Positions 17,696 to 28,064 of a stretch of DNA of 64,000 bases are shown here, piece after piece. The stretch is from NCBI RefSeq assembly GCF_011319465.1, contig NZ_RCMB01000004.1, positions 1 to 64,000 on the forward strand. Direction: 5' to 3'. The position numbers were made by a program, and so were the translations under genes. Source of the DNA: Candidatus Nitrosotalea sp. TS. GTDB taxonomy: Archaea; Thermoproteota; Nitrososphaeria; Nitrososphaerales; Nitrosopumilaceae. The notes under the pieces were generated by a model. It was not told the origin of the DNA. It did not search any database and saw only the letters and a program-made list of their open reading frames with translations. The number at the start of each line of letters is the position of its first letter. Position 1 is the first letter of the stretch.

Positions 17696-17995
17696 CTATT
17701 CGGCTAGTTCAGTCCAACCTTTGACGAATATAGAGTTTCGATAGAGTGGTACTGGTTGTCCTGGAGTAAAGTCCATTGGTCTCATCCAAAAGATTGCCTT
17801 TGTTGGGCAAACGCCGATGCATGCACCGTCTGAGATGCATCTTTCTGGATAAAATACAAATGCTTTACCTCTCTTCCAGCCTTCTACTGGTTTTACTCTT
17901 AATACGTCTGGGCCTAGTGATGTACAAATCTCTACGCAGAGTGCACATCCTATGCACATTTGTTCGCCGATATCTGGAATAATTCCAACTGGCAT
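17696..17995 (-). CDS. dicluster ferredoxin with an Asp-substituted second site
   Basis: 99 residues from ATG 17995. The longer reading upstream has no ferredoxin character. The first cluster motif is CIGCALCVEIC (CX2CX2CX3C). The second is CISDGACIGVC, in which the second cysteine is replaced by Asp, as in the single-cluster ferredoxin of Pyrococcus. The second cluster may therefore be [3Fe-4S] or Asp-ligated [4Fe-4S]. A loop of about 20 residues between the motifs and an aromatic C-terminal extension are typical of the thaumarchaeal form. It is an electron carrier in the cytoplasm. Confidence 0.88.
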   Translation of the reverse strand: MPVGIIPDIGEQMCIGCALCVEICTSLGPDVLRVKPVEGWKRGKAFVFYPERCISDGACIGVCPTKAIFWMRPMDFTPGQPVPLYRNSIFVKGWTELAE

Positions 17996-18140
17996 GAATG
18001 TATTTCGAGAATAGATCTTAATATAACTTGCTGAAAAAATCGATGTTATAACGGCGTTTGGAAATTTTATAACAGTGTTAGAATTAGATCGGCTCATTCT
18101 AATCTTTTAGAATGAGAGACGATTTTCGAACCGACGTTTT

Positions 18141-18149
18141 TTTATAATT
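18141..18149 (+). promoter_or_regulatory. TATA box of the parvulin gene
   Basis: TTTATAATT is centred about 23 nt upstream of the ATG at 18168, so transcription should begin at or next to that codon. This favours ATG 18168 over GTG 18162 and a leaderless mRNA. Confidence 0.55.
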
Positions 18150-18167
18150 TGCCAACAACCTGTGATT

Positions 18168-18443
18168 ATGGTAAGCAAAATTCATTGCTCGCACATATTG
18201 GTAGAAAAATTAAGTGTGGCCCAAGAGATCAAAACAAAATTATCAAGCGGCGAGAGCTTTTCAAAACTTGCCCAACAATACTCAATTGATGTTTCAAAGA
18301 AAAGAGGCGGAGACTTGGGCCTTTTTGGAAGGGGCGCCATGGTAAAGGAATTTGAAAAAGCTGCATTTGCCCTGGAAAAGGGTCAGATTTCCGATATTGT
18401 AAAAACACAGTTTGGATATCACATAATCAAGAGACTTGATTAA
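18168..18443 (+). CDS. parvulin-type peptidyl-prolyl isomerase
   Basis: 91 residues, a single parvulin domain with no signal peptide. It starts KIHCSHILVEKL, then has the core GGDLGLFGRGAMVKEFEKAAFAL and the end TQFGYHIIKRLD. Both catalytic-site His residues are present (the early H-C-S-H and the late G-Y-H). Stand-alone parvulins of this size are known from thaumarchaea (NmPin, CsPinA). It isomerises prolyl bonds, in the cytoplasm or at the membrane surface. Confidence 0.95.
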   Translation: MVSKIHCSHILVEKLSVAQEIKTKLSSGESFSKLAQQYSIDVSKKRGGDLGLFGRGAMVKEFEKAAFALEKGQISDIVKTQFGYHIIKRLD

Positions 18444-19058
18444 ATAAGAATAGAGTTTGCCGGCAGCACTAGTTTGTTTGAATCTCCCAAGAGAGTTCAC
18501 AATAATTCCTTCCTTTCCTTGCTCAAGCAGTATTTTCTTGCTGTTTTTTGTCTCGATGAATCGTTTTCCGGTTGGTGATAAAACCCATCCCTCTTCTTTC
18601 TTGTATCTTGCCATGCTTGATATGACAATGTAGGACTTGGTGAGGCGAGTAATGCTTGCAATCAATACAATGACTGACGCTACCACCTTTCCAACATCTT
18701 TTTTGTGGTGCAGCATGTTGAAGAGGCCGTTGATTGAATCTATTACAACTGTCACTTGCGATGTGCTTGCCTTGACCAGTATTTCTGTCAATATTTCACC
18801 AATCGTATCTTCAGAAGGCCGGTACAAAGTGAGATTGTCCTGTGCCGGAATCATACCTGACACTACATATCCACTGTACAACAAATCAAGATCCAGATAC
18901 AGTACGCTAGTTTTTGCCTCACTGACAAGTTTTGATATAAAGCCTGCCTTTACAAAAGGATCAGAATACAAAACAGAGTTGATCTGTGTTTGTGAAAGAA
19001 TGTCATTTAGTTTTGGAGTTGGATTGTCAGATTCATCACCATGATTTTTAAACAACAC
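18294..19058 (-). CDS. RecA/RAD55-like ATPase-fold protein, C-terminal end uncertain
   Basis: 254 residues as read. The core has SVLYLDLDLLYSGY and the Walker-B-like VTVVIDSINGLFNML (about residues 100-115), then IVISSMARYK and GRFKQTSAAG near residue 195. A clear P-loop is missing at the N-terminus, so it may not hydrolyse ATP itself. The last 50 residues run antisense through the parvulin gene for 150 bp. The native protein more likely ends near 18440 and the tail comes from a missed stop or a frame break. Related to KaiC/RAD55-type proteins; role unknown. Confidence 0.6.
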   Translation of the reverse strand: MLFKNHGDESDNPTPKLNDILSQTQINSVLYSDPFVKAGFISKLVSEAKTSVLYLDLDLLYSGYVVSGMIPAQDNLTLYRPSEDTIGEILTEILVKASTSQVTVVIDSINGLFNMLHHKKDVGKVVASVIVLIASITRLTKSYIVISSMARYKKEEGWVLSPTGKRFIETKNSKKILLEQGKEGIIVNSLGRFKQTSAAGKLYSYLIKSLDYVISKLCFYNIGNLTLFQGKCSFFKFLYHGAPSKKAQVSASFL

Positions 19059-19085
19059 AATAACTAGCCAGAGCGTAATATAATA

Positions 19086-20234
19086 ATGAATTTGAGTTCT
19101 GATTTTTCACAAGAATTTCCTTATGCAGATAGAGTTTATCTGAACAATGCATCAACATCCAGAATGCCAAAGGAATCCATACAGGCAATGAATGATTTTC
19201 TGGTACAGTACAATGAATACGGCCCCGATTCTGAATTATCAGACAATTTTGTAAAAGAACGACTTAACAGTCTACGTAAAGCAATTTCCCAGATAATCAA
19301 GTGCAAGCAGGAAGAAATTGTCCTAACGCAAAGCGTTACTGATGGAATAAACTTTGTAGCCAATGGCATGAAATTCAAGCAGGGCGCAAACATCATAACA
19401 CGCGGCTCAAATCATGAGCATCCTGCAAATCATTATCCCTGGGTAAGGGCAGGCCAAAAAATAGGATTAAGGGAGATAGCTATTGACGAGACAGGATATT
19501 TCCAGTTTGATTCGTTAAAAAATATGGTTGATGGAAACACTCAGCTTGTTGTTCTAAGCCACGCGCTGTTTAACACTGGAGCAATTCTTCCAGTGGAAGA
19601 GATAGGCGAGTATCTTGCACAAAAGAGCATACCTTACTTTATTGATGCCGCACAAACAGTTGGATGCATCAGCAATGTCGATGTAACCAAAATAAAATGT
19701 GATTTCATGTCATTTAACGGATCAAAGTGGCTTTGCGGCCCAATGGGCATGGGAATATTTTTCTGCAAAAAAGAATCAAGCGAACTGATAGAACCTTTGC
19801 AGATAGGCGGCGAGTCTGCAATTTTTCACGACAACAAAATAGTTCACAAAGAAATGCCTGCAAGATTCCAGGCGGGGTTTCGCAACTGGGTAGGGGCTGC
19901 AGGACTTGAGGCATCTGTAAATTTCCTTCTCAAGACAGGAATTGAAAAGATAAGAAATCAAAACATCAAACTTGCAAACCTGATGCGCGAAGAGTTGTCA
20001 AAGATGCGTGACGTGGTATTGTTTGGACCCCAAGAAGACAGAAAGAGAACAAGCATAGTATCGTTTGCCATCAAGGACCAGAACCCAGAATTACTAGTCA
20101 AAAGGCTGGAGAAGGAAAACATGATACTTGCCGTGCGAGAGATATTTTCCAAGAAAATAATCAGGGCTTCGCCGCACTTTTTTAACACAGAATCAGAGAT
20201 TTTACGGGTAACTGACGCATTAAGAAGAAATTAG
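19086..20234 (+). CDS. class-V aminotransferase (cysteine desulfurase / epimerase-like)
   Basis: 382 residues, PLP fold type I. Seen are VYLNNASTSRMP at the start, the SNHEHPANHYPW segment with the ring-stacking His, FIDAAQTVG with the PLP Asp, and SFNGSKWLCGPMGMG with the Schiff-base Lys (about residue 217). The active-site Cys found in SufS/IscS (RxGHHCA region) is replaced by an Arg/Ser/Pro/His stretch near residue 360. True cysteine desulfurase activity is therefore doubtful; an isopenicillin-N-epimerase-like lyase is a better guess. It ends exactly where the convergent Lrp-type gene ends. Confidence 0.85.
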   Translation: MNLSSDFSQEFPYADRVYLNNASTSRMPKESIQAMNDFLVQYNEYGPDSELSDNFVKERLNSLRKAISQIIKCKQEEIVLTQSVTDGINFVANGMKFKQGANIITRGSNHEHPANHYPWVRAGQKIGLREIAIDETGYFQFDSLKNMVDGNTQLVVLSHALFNTGAILPVEEIGEYLAQKSIPYFIDAAQTVGCISNVDVTKIKCDFMSFNGSKWLCGPMGMGIFFCKKESSELIEPLQIGGESAIFHDNKIVHKEMPARFQAGFRNWVGAAGLEASVNFLLKTGIEKIRNQNIKLANLMREELSKMRDVVLFGPQEDRKRTSIVSFAIKDQNPELLVKRLEKENMILAVREIFSKKIIRASPHFFNTESEILRVTDALRRN

Positions 20235-20492
20235 CTACTTTTCCTGCTCTTCTATTACCATCATTGTCAGGGTAGAGTAGACCTTGTCTATCTTTCGTAT
20301 GTTATTGGTAATGATATTTCTCAAATGATCCATTGAATCAGCCGTGATCTTGACTATGATATCATAAACGCCATAAACCCCCTGAACTTCGTATTTTACT
20401 CCGCTTTCCTTGTCCAGTATTTGCTTGATTTTCTGAATTATCTCGACATCAGAGCCTAGATCAGAATTTATCAGTATGTAAGTAGTTGGCAT
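20235..20492 (-). CDS. stand-alone Lrp/AsnC ligand-binding domain
   Basis: 85 residues, only the RAM/alpha-beta ligand-binding domain of Lrp-type regulators: TYILINSDLGSD, then VYGVYDIIVKITADS and TLTMMVIEE. The DNA-binding HTH is absent. Such proteins oligomerise, bind amino acids and may tune full-length Lrp partners. It is convergent with the aminotransferase with no gap. Confidence 0.85.
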   Translation of the reverse strand: MPTTYILINSDLGSDVEIIQKIKQILDKESGVKYEVQGVYGVYDIIVKITADSMDHLRNIITNNIRKIDKVYSTLTMMVIEEQEK

Positions 20493-20530
20493 GAGGTAAT
20501 TTTCTGTTTCACAATATTTAACTTTTGGTT

Positions 20531-21214
20531 ATGAATGTCAAAATTGATTTGCCACCGATTACAACTAACTTTGTGGAACCAATTGACCTAACACTTGAGA
20601 TTTCAAACAAGCTTCCAAGTTTTCCAGGCTCTCCACGCCCCCAATTCATTTCATGGGCAGACAAAAAATCCGACGGGTACAATCTTGAGCTTATTTTCCT
20701 CAGCTCGCACACTGGCACACACCTTGATGCGCCGTATCATTTCATAGAAAAAGGGATCAAGATAGACAAGATTCCCCTCAACAGACTGGTGACAAGTGCA
20801 ATTTTATGCAACATACGAAAGGGCCCCAACATGCCAATCACACGGGCTGACATTGTCACCTTTGAAGCAAGAAAAGGCAAGATACCACCCAATTGCGCCA
20901 TAATTTTTGGGACTGGCTGGTCAAGGAATACAGCAAGAAAAGACTATTTCACCAAAAACCCGGGGCTTTCACCAAGTGCAGCCAAATACCTGTCAGAAAA
21001 GAGGGTCAGCCTGATAGGCATCGATTCTCCCAGCATAGATTTGGGCAAGGATTCAAAATTTTCTGCCCATCATCTTCTACTGAAGAGTGGAATTTTGATT
21101 TTGGAGAATCTTTGCAATCTTGACAAGATTCAAAAAACCAGCTTCATGCTGATAGTGCTGCCCCTCAAGCTAAAGGATGCCACAGGATCTCCTGTTAGGG
21201 CAGTAGCAATCTAG
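20531..21214 (+). CDS. cyclase family protein (kynurenine formamidase-like metal hydrolase)
   Basis: 227 residues from ATG 20531. The signature SSHTGTHLDAPYHF (about residues 58-71) supplies the His and Asp metal ligands. GIDSPSIDLG and the later AHHLLLKSGILILENL complete the fold. The family hydrolyses N-formyl or cyclic amide bonds; substrate not known. Its stop overlaps the convergent radical-SAM gene by 4 nt. Confidence 0.88.
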   Translation: MNVKIDLPPITTNFVEPIDLTLEISNKLPSFPGSPRPQFISWADKKSDGYNLELIFLSSHTGTHLDAPYHFIEKGIKIDKIPLNRLVTSAILCNIRKGPNMPITRADIVTFEARKGKIPPNCAIIFGTGWSRNTARKDYFTKNPGLSPSAAKYLSEKRVSLIGIDSPSIDLGKDSKFSAHHLLLKSGILILENLCNLDKIQKTSFMLIVLPLKLKDATGSPVRAVAI

Positions 21215-23354
21215 AATACAAACTGAAATCTATTTTGCTTGTAATTTTCTGCCAGCTTTCCTTCTATCGGGATATGGTTGCCGCAGAATTTGCAGTTATT
21301 GTTGTCATCAAGATGCCAGCCTTGGATATCAAATCCATATCTTTTTACCACAATTTTTTTGCATCCAGAACAGTATGTATGCTCAAGAGGATGCCCCGGA
21401 ACATTTCCCAGATATGCATAGTTGAGGCCCTCTTTTTTTGCTATTTCATGGTGTTTTTCAAGCGTCTTAATTGGCGTTGACTCAAATTCCATCATCTTAT
21501 AGTCTGGATGAAATCTTAGAAAGTGAATTGGCATGTCAGGTCCAAATTCATTGTAGACAAATTTGCAAAGCTTGGCAGCATGCTCCAAGTCATCACCCAC
21601 TTGAGGAACCACGAGATCAGTAATCTCCACATGAATTCTGGTCTTGTCCCTTATTTCCTTGAGAGTGTCAAAGATTGGTTGCGGGTCTGGAACGCCAATG
21701 TATTTTCGTGTAAATTGCGGTTCTGCGTTTCCCTTAAAGTCTACAGTGATGCAGTCAAGGAACTCATCCATCATCTTTACAGTTTCCGGAGTGTCGTAGC
21801 CGTTTGATACAAAAATATTGAATAGCCCATTTTTTCTTGCAATGACTCCACAGTCTCTTGCAAACTCGATGAATATTGACGGCTGATTGTATGTGTAAGC
21901 AATTCCCTGAGAGCCCGAGCTTGTGGCCATGTCTACCACCTCTTGCGGTGTCATGTCAGCTCCCTCGATTTTTCTTCGCTGACTGATATCATAATTCTGG
22001 CAATATTTGCAATTGTGCAACAATATGCCATCTCCCACATAATTATGGTTTGGAATACATTCAAAACTAAATACTTGGGTGGTTTTGCCTGTAGGTTTTA
22101 CTTGTTTAACTTCCACCCAAGTTCTTTTGTTTTTTCTTACTAAAGGCGAAACATACTCTATAATGAGAGCTTCAACCTCATCAGCATGACTGTAGATTTG
22201 TCTGCCAGAAATCCGTATGGTTTTCCACCCATTTGCAGCCAAGGCCTTGTCTCTAATTTTATCAGTTTGTTGGATTTTTTCAGAATTGTAGTGCCACCAT
22301 CCATCAATCTCAATATCGATTTTAGCTTCGATTATGGCAGCATCTGCAATGTAGAAACTTTTTGAGCCTTCAGTATGTGTCTCTGTTTTAATTCGATACT
22401 CTTTTTCATATTTTATGCTCATTCGATCAAGAAGATCATAAAGTAATTTTTGAGATTCTGATGGGTGTTTATGAAGCCATTTTCGTAATCTTTCAGCATT
22501 TTTGTGCCAACCATGAGAGGGATCTTCAATGAACCTAGCTTTGCTTGTTTCATGTGATCTTTTTGCTACAAGGGGATCATACATTGGATTATTAGTTTTC
22601 ATTCTAGCGCTATACTTTACTCGCATTTCTTTTGGCATTTCATATTCTTTCAAGTAACAGACTCCTCGATGGCGGTTCCATTCATCAAAACCTACAATTA
22701 CTTGATCACAATTCTTGCATGAGAATTTGGATTCTTGAATTGAATTCAGTCTTTTTTGCTTCCAAACTTTGGTATTTTGATACCACACCTTGACGATTTG
22801 ATCTCCTCTTTCTAATGTTTCAGCTGTTTTCCATCCACGGGTTGTAAATACTGGATGCTCTCGTGTGAGATACAACTTTCCATGTCCTCTACTTCCATAC
22901 CTAACTTCCAAAAGTTCCGCAAATCTTGAACCGGTATGTGTTACAACATTAGGAATTATTTCAAAATTACCCTCAACATTATATGACCACACCTTATTTC
23001 CACTGGTTATTTTTTCAATAGATTTCTTGGAACCATCAGCCATCAAGATTTTAGTTCCTTTTGGCTGACAAAGCCAATTGCAGCCAGTAGTGGCAATGGA
23101 AAATATGCTGGACCCAGGCCTGTAGTGTGTTACGGGTTTTTTCTCGATTGGGTCAACATGGCCTGTTATCACCTTGCCATATGCCAAAAGATCAAGCCTG
23201 CCGTTGTTGTTTGCCCTTATACCACAAAGACCTATCTGGCTTTTCCCGATCTCGCAATATCTAGCGCAGGCTGTGCATCTTACCTTATCGTCAGGTAGTT
23301 TCTGATAAAGAACTGCTTCTTTTGCCGTTACTGTATCAAGCCTGATTTAATCAT
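21211..23354 (-). CDS. AmmeMemoRadiSam-system radical SAM enzyme interrupted by an intein
   Basis: The extein reads RCTACARYCEIGKSQIGLCG (N-terminal Cys motif typical of this family), LLAYGKV, SIATTGCNWL, then after the intein CKYCQNYDISQRRK and on to a C-terminal zinc-binding CSGC…CKFCGNH. Joined, the radical-SAM motif is C-x3-C-x2-C, with the intein just before the second Cys. Near the start one base seems missing in the AAA run at about 23346-23349, which would give MIKIRLDTVTAKEAVLYQ from ATG 23354. Enzymes of this family accompany AMMECR1 and Memo proteins; their reaction is unknown. The extein is about 360 aa. Confidence 0.9.
22012..23070 (-). mobile_element. 353-aa intein with zinc finger, NUMOD3-like segment and Vsr/DUF559-like nuclease
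   Basis: Splice block A starts with Cys 1 (CQPKGTKILMADGSKKSIEK). Block B has LTREHPVFTTRGW with the conserved T-x-x-H. Block F/G ends NHNYVGDGILLHN followed by extein Cys+1. Between them come CKNCDQVIVGFDEWNRHRGVC (C2HC-like finger) and NPMYDPLVAKRSHETSKA, similar to NUMOD3 DNA-binding repeats. Next is a domain with SESQKLLYDLLD, DIEIDGWWHY and RDKALAANGWKTIRIS, the layout of Vsr/EDxHD or DUF559 nucleases. Every expected splicing residue (Cys1, His, His-Asn, Cys+1) is present, so it should be splice-competent. Confidence 0.92.
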
Positions 23355-23359
23355 ATAAG

Positions 23360-25502
<2,143 letters not shown>

Positions 25503-25532
25503 AATTTAATCACCATAAAAAATAAAGGAAGT

Positions 25533-26048
25533 TTATTCAACCTCCACAGTTTTTCCTTTTGGTCGTTCCTCTTCTTTTAGCTGGAACTTTACTTCCAGGA
25601 TTCCGTTGGCATAGGTTGCCTTGACAGAATTTTCATCGACCTTGTGTTTGATGGGTATCTTGGTGTGGTATTTTCTTTCTTCGTGTTCTGCATCAATTAG
25701 GATCGTGTGTCCTACCACTTCGATCTTGATGTCTTTCTTTTCAACACCTGGCATCTCGGCTACAATTTTCAGGGCCTTCTCCTTTTCATCTACAATCACA
25801 TCGGCAAGAGGTTCTCTTGTCTCTGCAGTTGCAGGAAGACCTGGTCTGACGTTTCCGTACTCTTTGACTACAGGTTTGCCATCAGGTCCTACTGTCACAG
25901 AGTAACCATAGTAGTATGGACCAAATGTCTGCACGTTTGTAGAGTCGCCCATATTGTTCCACATGTTGTCTAGTTCCTTGAAAGGTCGCAACATTCTTTG
26001 GAAGAGGTTGTCGAACTCATCTGATTCTATCATGTCATAATTTCTCAT
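25533..26048 (-). CDS. hsp20: small heat-shock protein Hsp20
   Basis: 171 residues. The N-terminal arm of about 75 residues is rich in aromatics (PYYYGYSVTVGPDG). The alpha-crystallin domain follows: PLADVIVDEKEKALKIVAEMPGV, HTILIDA, and the family signature ANGILEVKF near residue 150. No I-x-I motif is obvious in the short tail. It holds unfolding proteins as an oligomer. A good TATA element precedes it, and cdc48 follows 30 nt later, so a shared stress transcript is plausible. Confidence 0.93.
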   Translation of the reverse strand: MRNYDMIESDEFDNLFQRMLRPFKELDNMWNNMGDSTNVQTFGPYYYGYSVTVGPDGKPVVKEYGNVRPGLPATAETREPLADVIVDEKEKALKIVAEMPGVEKKDIKIEVVGHTILIDAEHEERKYHTKIPIKHKVDENSVKATYANGILEVKFQLKEEERPKGKTVEVE

Positions 26049-26068
26049 AGTATGTAATAGTTATGACA

Positions 26069-26078
26069 TTATATAAAG
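26069..26078 (-). promoter_or_regulatory. TATA box of hsp20
   Basis: On the minus strand CTTTATATAA is centred about 25 nt upstream of the ATG at 26048, the classic archaeal TATA spacing for a leaderless transcript. Confidence 0.6.
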
Positions 26079-26144
26079 TTTAAGGAAATTCTATGCCTTA
26101 TTATTACATAAATTAATATAGCTGACATCAGTAAATCTCTTTGT

Positions 26145-26813
26145 ATGCGTACAACTAGTCTTTCAGTCCCAGATACCGTTCGAGAGATAATCACCAAAAA
26201 TAGGTCAATTTATGATTGCGTCAAGATGGACGTGGTAAACTATACAGCACTTGCTGTCAAGATCCAAAAAGAGGTCGAGTCTCAGATGGGCGGGCCTGTA
26301 AATCTCAACACAATTGTGGTGGCAATCAAGAGGTATGCAGATTCCTTTGAGAAAAAGGACGATGTGCAAAGCGAATCTGTACTAAAGAATGCAAGACTCT
26401 CGCTTACAGATGGAATACTAGATATCAAATTCTCCGCGCAAGATTTTGCCATGGAGGATGCCGTGGCACTAATGGATGGATTTACTCGAATTGATCCAGA
26501 TTACGAATTTTTCAGATTTACAGACTCGTTTAGGTTCTTAACTGAAGATATCAGCGATGTTAGAAAATTGCTTGATACCTTTTCTTCGCACAAGAATTTT
26601 TTCCAAACCGGGCTTGCAAAGATAAGTATCCACATCCCACAATCTGAAAATGAGTCAGATGTGGTGTCGTACGTATCAGAGATCTTGCATGATAACGGGA
26701 TTGAACTTGTCAATGCCTTTTTTGGCCAAGATGACATCATCCTGGTATTGCGCGAAAGAGATGCCGCAAGGGCATATGAGATCCTACGTGGAGAAATTTC
26801 CCGAAAAAGCTAA
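26145..26813 (+). CDS. putative ACT-like regulatory protein with N-terminal helical domain
   Basis: 222 residues. Residues 1-65 are helical with an HTH-like pattern (DTVREIITKN, NLNTIVVAIKRYAD). Residues about 155-215 form a beta-alpha-beta unit with AKISIHIPQSEN, VSYVSEILHDNGIELVNAFF and DDIILVLRERDAARAYEIL, the shape of an ACT domain. It is likely a ligand-sensing regulator. It is divergent from hsp20 and no operon partner is present. Confidence 0.7.
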   Translation: MRTTSLSVPDTVREIITKNRSIYDCVKMDVVNYTALAVKIQKEVESQMGGPVNLNTIVVAIKRYADSFEKKDDVQSESVLKNARLSLTDGILDIKFSAQDFAMEDAVALMDGFTRIDPDYEFFRFTDSFRFLTEDISDVRKLLDTFSSHKNFFQTGLAKISIHIPQSENESDVVSYVSEILHDNGIELVNAFFGQDDIILVLRERDAARAYEILRGEISRKS

Positions 26814-26822
26814 TATCGATTC

Positions 26823-27143
26823 CTAGATTCCAAGAGACTCTGCTCTTGTTATTTCTAGATACACCTTATCCCCTACTGAGAGGTTTAGTTCCTTGTATTC
26901 GTGCATATCCAGTTTAATAGAGGTAATTCCACCGCCCATGCCGCCCATTCCTCCTGCCATCATTTTGTTGAGGCCTTTGATCATGTCATCCATGTTGGTA
27001 AATCCCATGACGCCAGAGCCAAAGGGCGACATTGGAGTACTGTTTTGCTCTTTGAAATCTTTAGACGAGGATAGCGATACCACTACATATGGTGCGCCAT
27101 CTGGAGAACCCTCAATCCTTACTACAATGTACTCCTTCTTCAT
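26823..27143 (-). CDS. conserved hypothetical protein with Gly/Met-rich loop
   Basis: 106 residues. The beta-rich ends (EYIVVRIEGSPDG, and LNLSVGDKVYLEI near the C-terminus) flank a flexible [12 protein letters not shown] segment near residue 65. The C-terminal part resembles a small OB- or SH3-like barrel. The Gly-Met loop is reminiscent of chaperonin tails but much shorter. Function unknown. Confidence 0.7.
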   Translation of the reverse strand: MKKEYIVVRIEGSPDGAPYVVVSLSSSKDFKEQNSTPMSPFGSGVMGFTNMDDMIKGLNKMMAGGMGGMGGGITSIKLDMHEYKELNLSVGDKVYLEITRAESLGI

Positions 27144-27305
27144 ACTCTAGTTCTACACAATACGGTATTTTATCTTTCGCTCATTTCCAAAGGATCGGAA
27201 TGATTACAAAATGCAGTAATTTACAGGGTTTCCATTTGTTGGTTTATTTGTTAACCCGTCTTTTGTCCATTACAATAGTTTTCAGGAGAAGGTGGTTTTG
27301 CAGCC

Positions 27306-27980
27306 TTAGATTTTTTGCAATGTTTTTCTTTTTCTTTTAACCATGACTAGGCCCACGGCTAGTGCACCAGCTACTATGCCAATTGAGGCATAGTCAAGCC
27401 AGGAAGACGTGTCGCTGCCAACAAACTTGATTGAGCCCAATAGCTGCTCATAGTTTGGCAGATCACCGTCAAAGTTCTTCTCCTCGCTTGCATAAGTTAT
27501 CGTATAAAATTGATCATTTGCAAGTACGATTGCTTGCTCAAATTTTATCACACTGCTGCTGTTCTGTGAAACAAAGTTTTCTTGTAGCAGTAGTGTTTTT
27601 GCAGCAGCCCCGCCTATGGTTCCGTCCTGCTCTGACAAGAGCGCTATGTTGCCTGACTGGTTGGAGCTGGTCAATCCATTAATTTTATTTTTGACATAAT
27701 CATCAAGTGACGTTCCATTTGCCTTTTCAACAATAAATGAAATCGAGGACACAAGCCCGGTTGAATATGGAGCTATCACTGCAATGTCTGGCGCATTGGG
27801 CTGGGATTTTTTTGGCTCCTGTACTGTCCAGCCTGCCGGGGCCTGAAATGTTATGCCAAGTGACGGATTTGCATAGTTCCCTTGGGAATCTAGCGTAGAG
27901 TTTTGCGATGCAGCAAGAGAACTTGGAACAAAGCTGATCAGAAGTAAAAAGAAAGAGACCGAAATTATCTTGGCATTCAA
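27306..27980 (-). CDS. secreted PsbP-like protein with C-terminal anchor
   Basis: 224 residues. There is a signal peptide (residues 1-24, ending SLAA), then a domain with NPSLGITFQAPAGWTVQEP, the strand-turn typical of PsbP-like modules (YxxxxxGFxxxxPxxW). A C-terminal transmembrane helix (about 197-215) and a basic tail (KRKRKTLQKI) follow. The protein is exposed outside the cell and tethered to the membrane. Such modules are abundant in thaumarchaea. Ligand unknown. Confidence 0.8.
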   Translation of the reverse strand: MNAKIISVSFFLLLISFVPSSLAASQNSTLDSQGNYANPSLGITFQAPAGWTVQEPKKSQPNAPDIAVIAPYSTGLVSSISFIVEKANGTSLDDYVKNKINGLTSSNQSGNIALLSEQDGTIGGAAAKTLLLQENFVSQNSSSVIKFEQAIVLANDQFYTITYASEEKNFDGDLPNYEQLLGSIKFVGSDTSSWLDYASIGIVAGALAVGLVMVKRKRKTLQKI

Positions 27981-28064
27981 TGATAAAGAGTTCTGGCCGG
28001 CAAATAAAAGCTAATTGTGATTCCCAAATTGTGAATTATATTGAACATTGCAAAAGATGTCATA

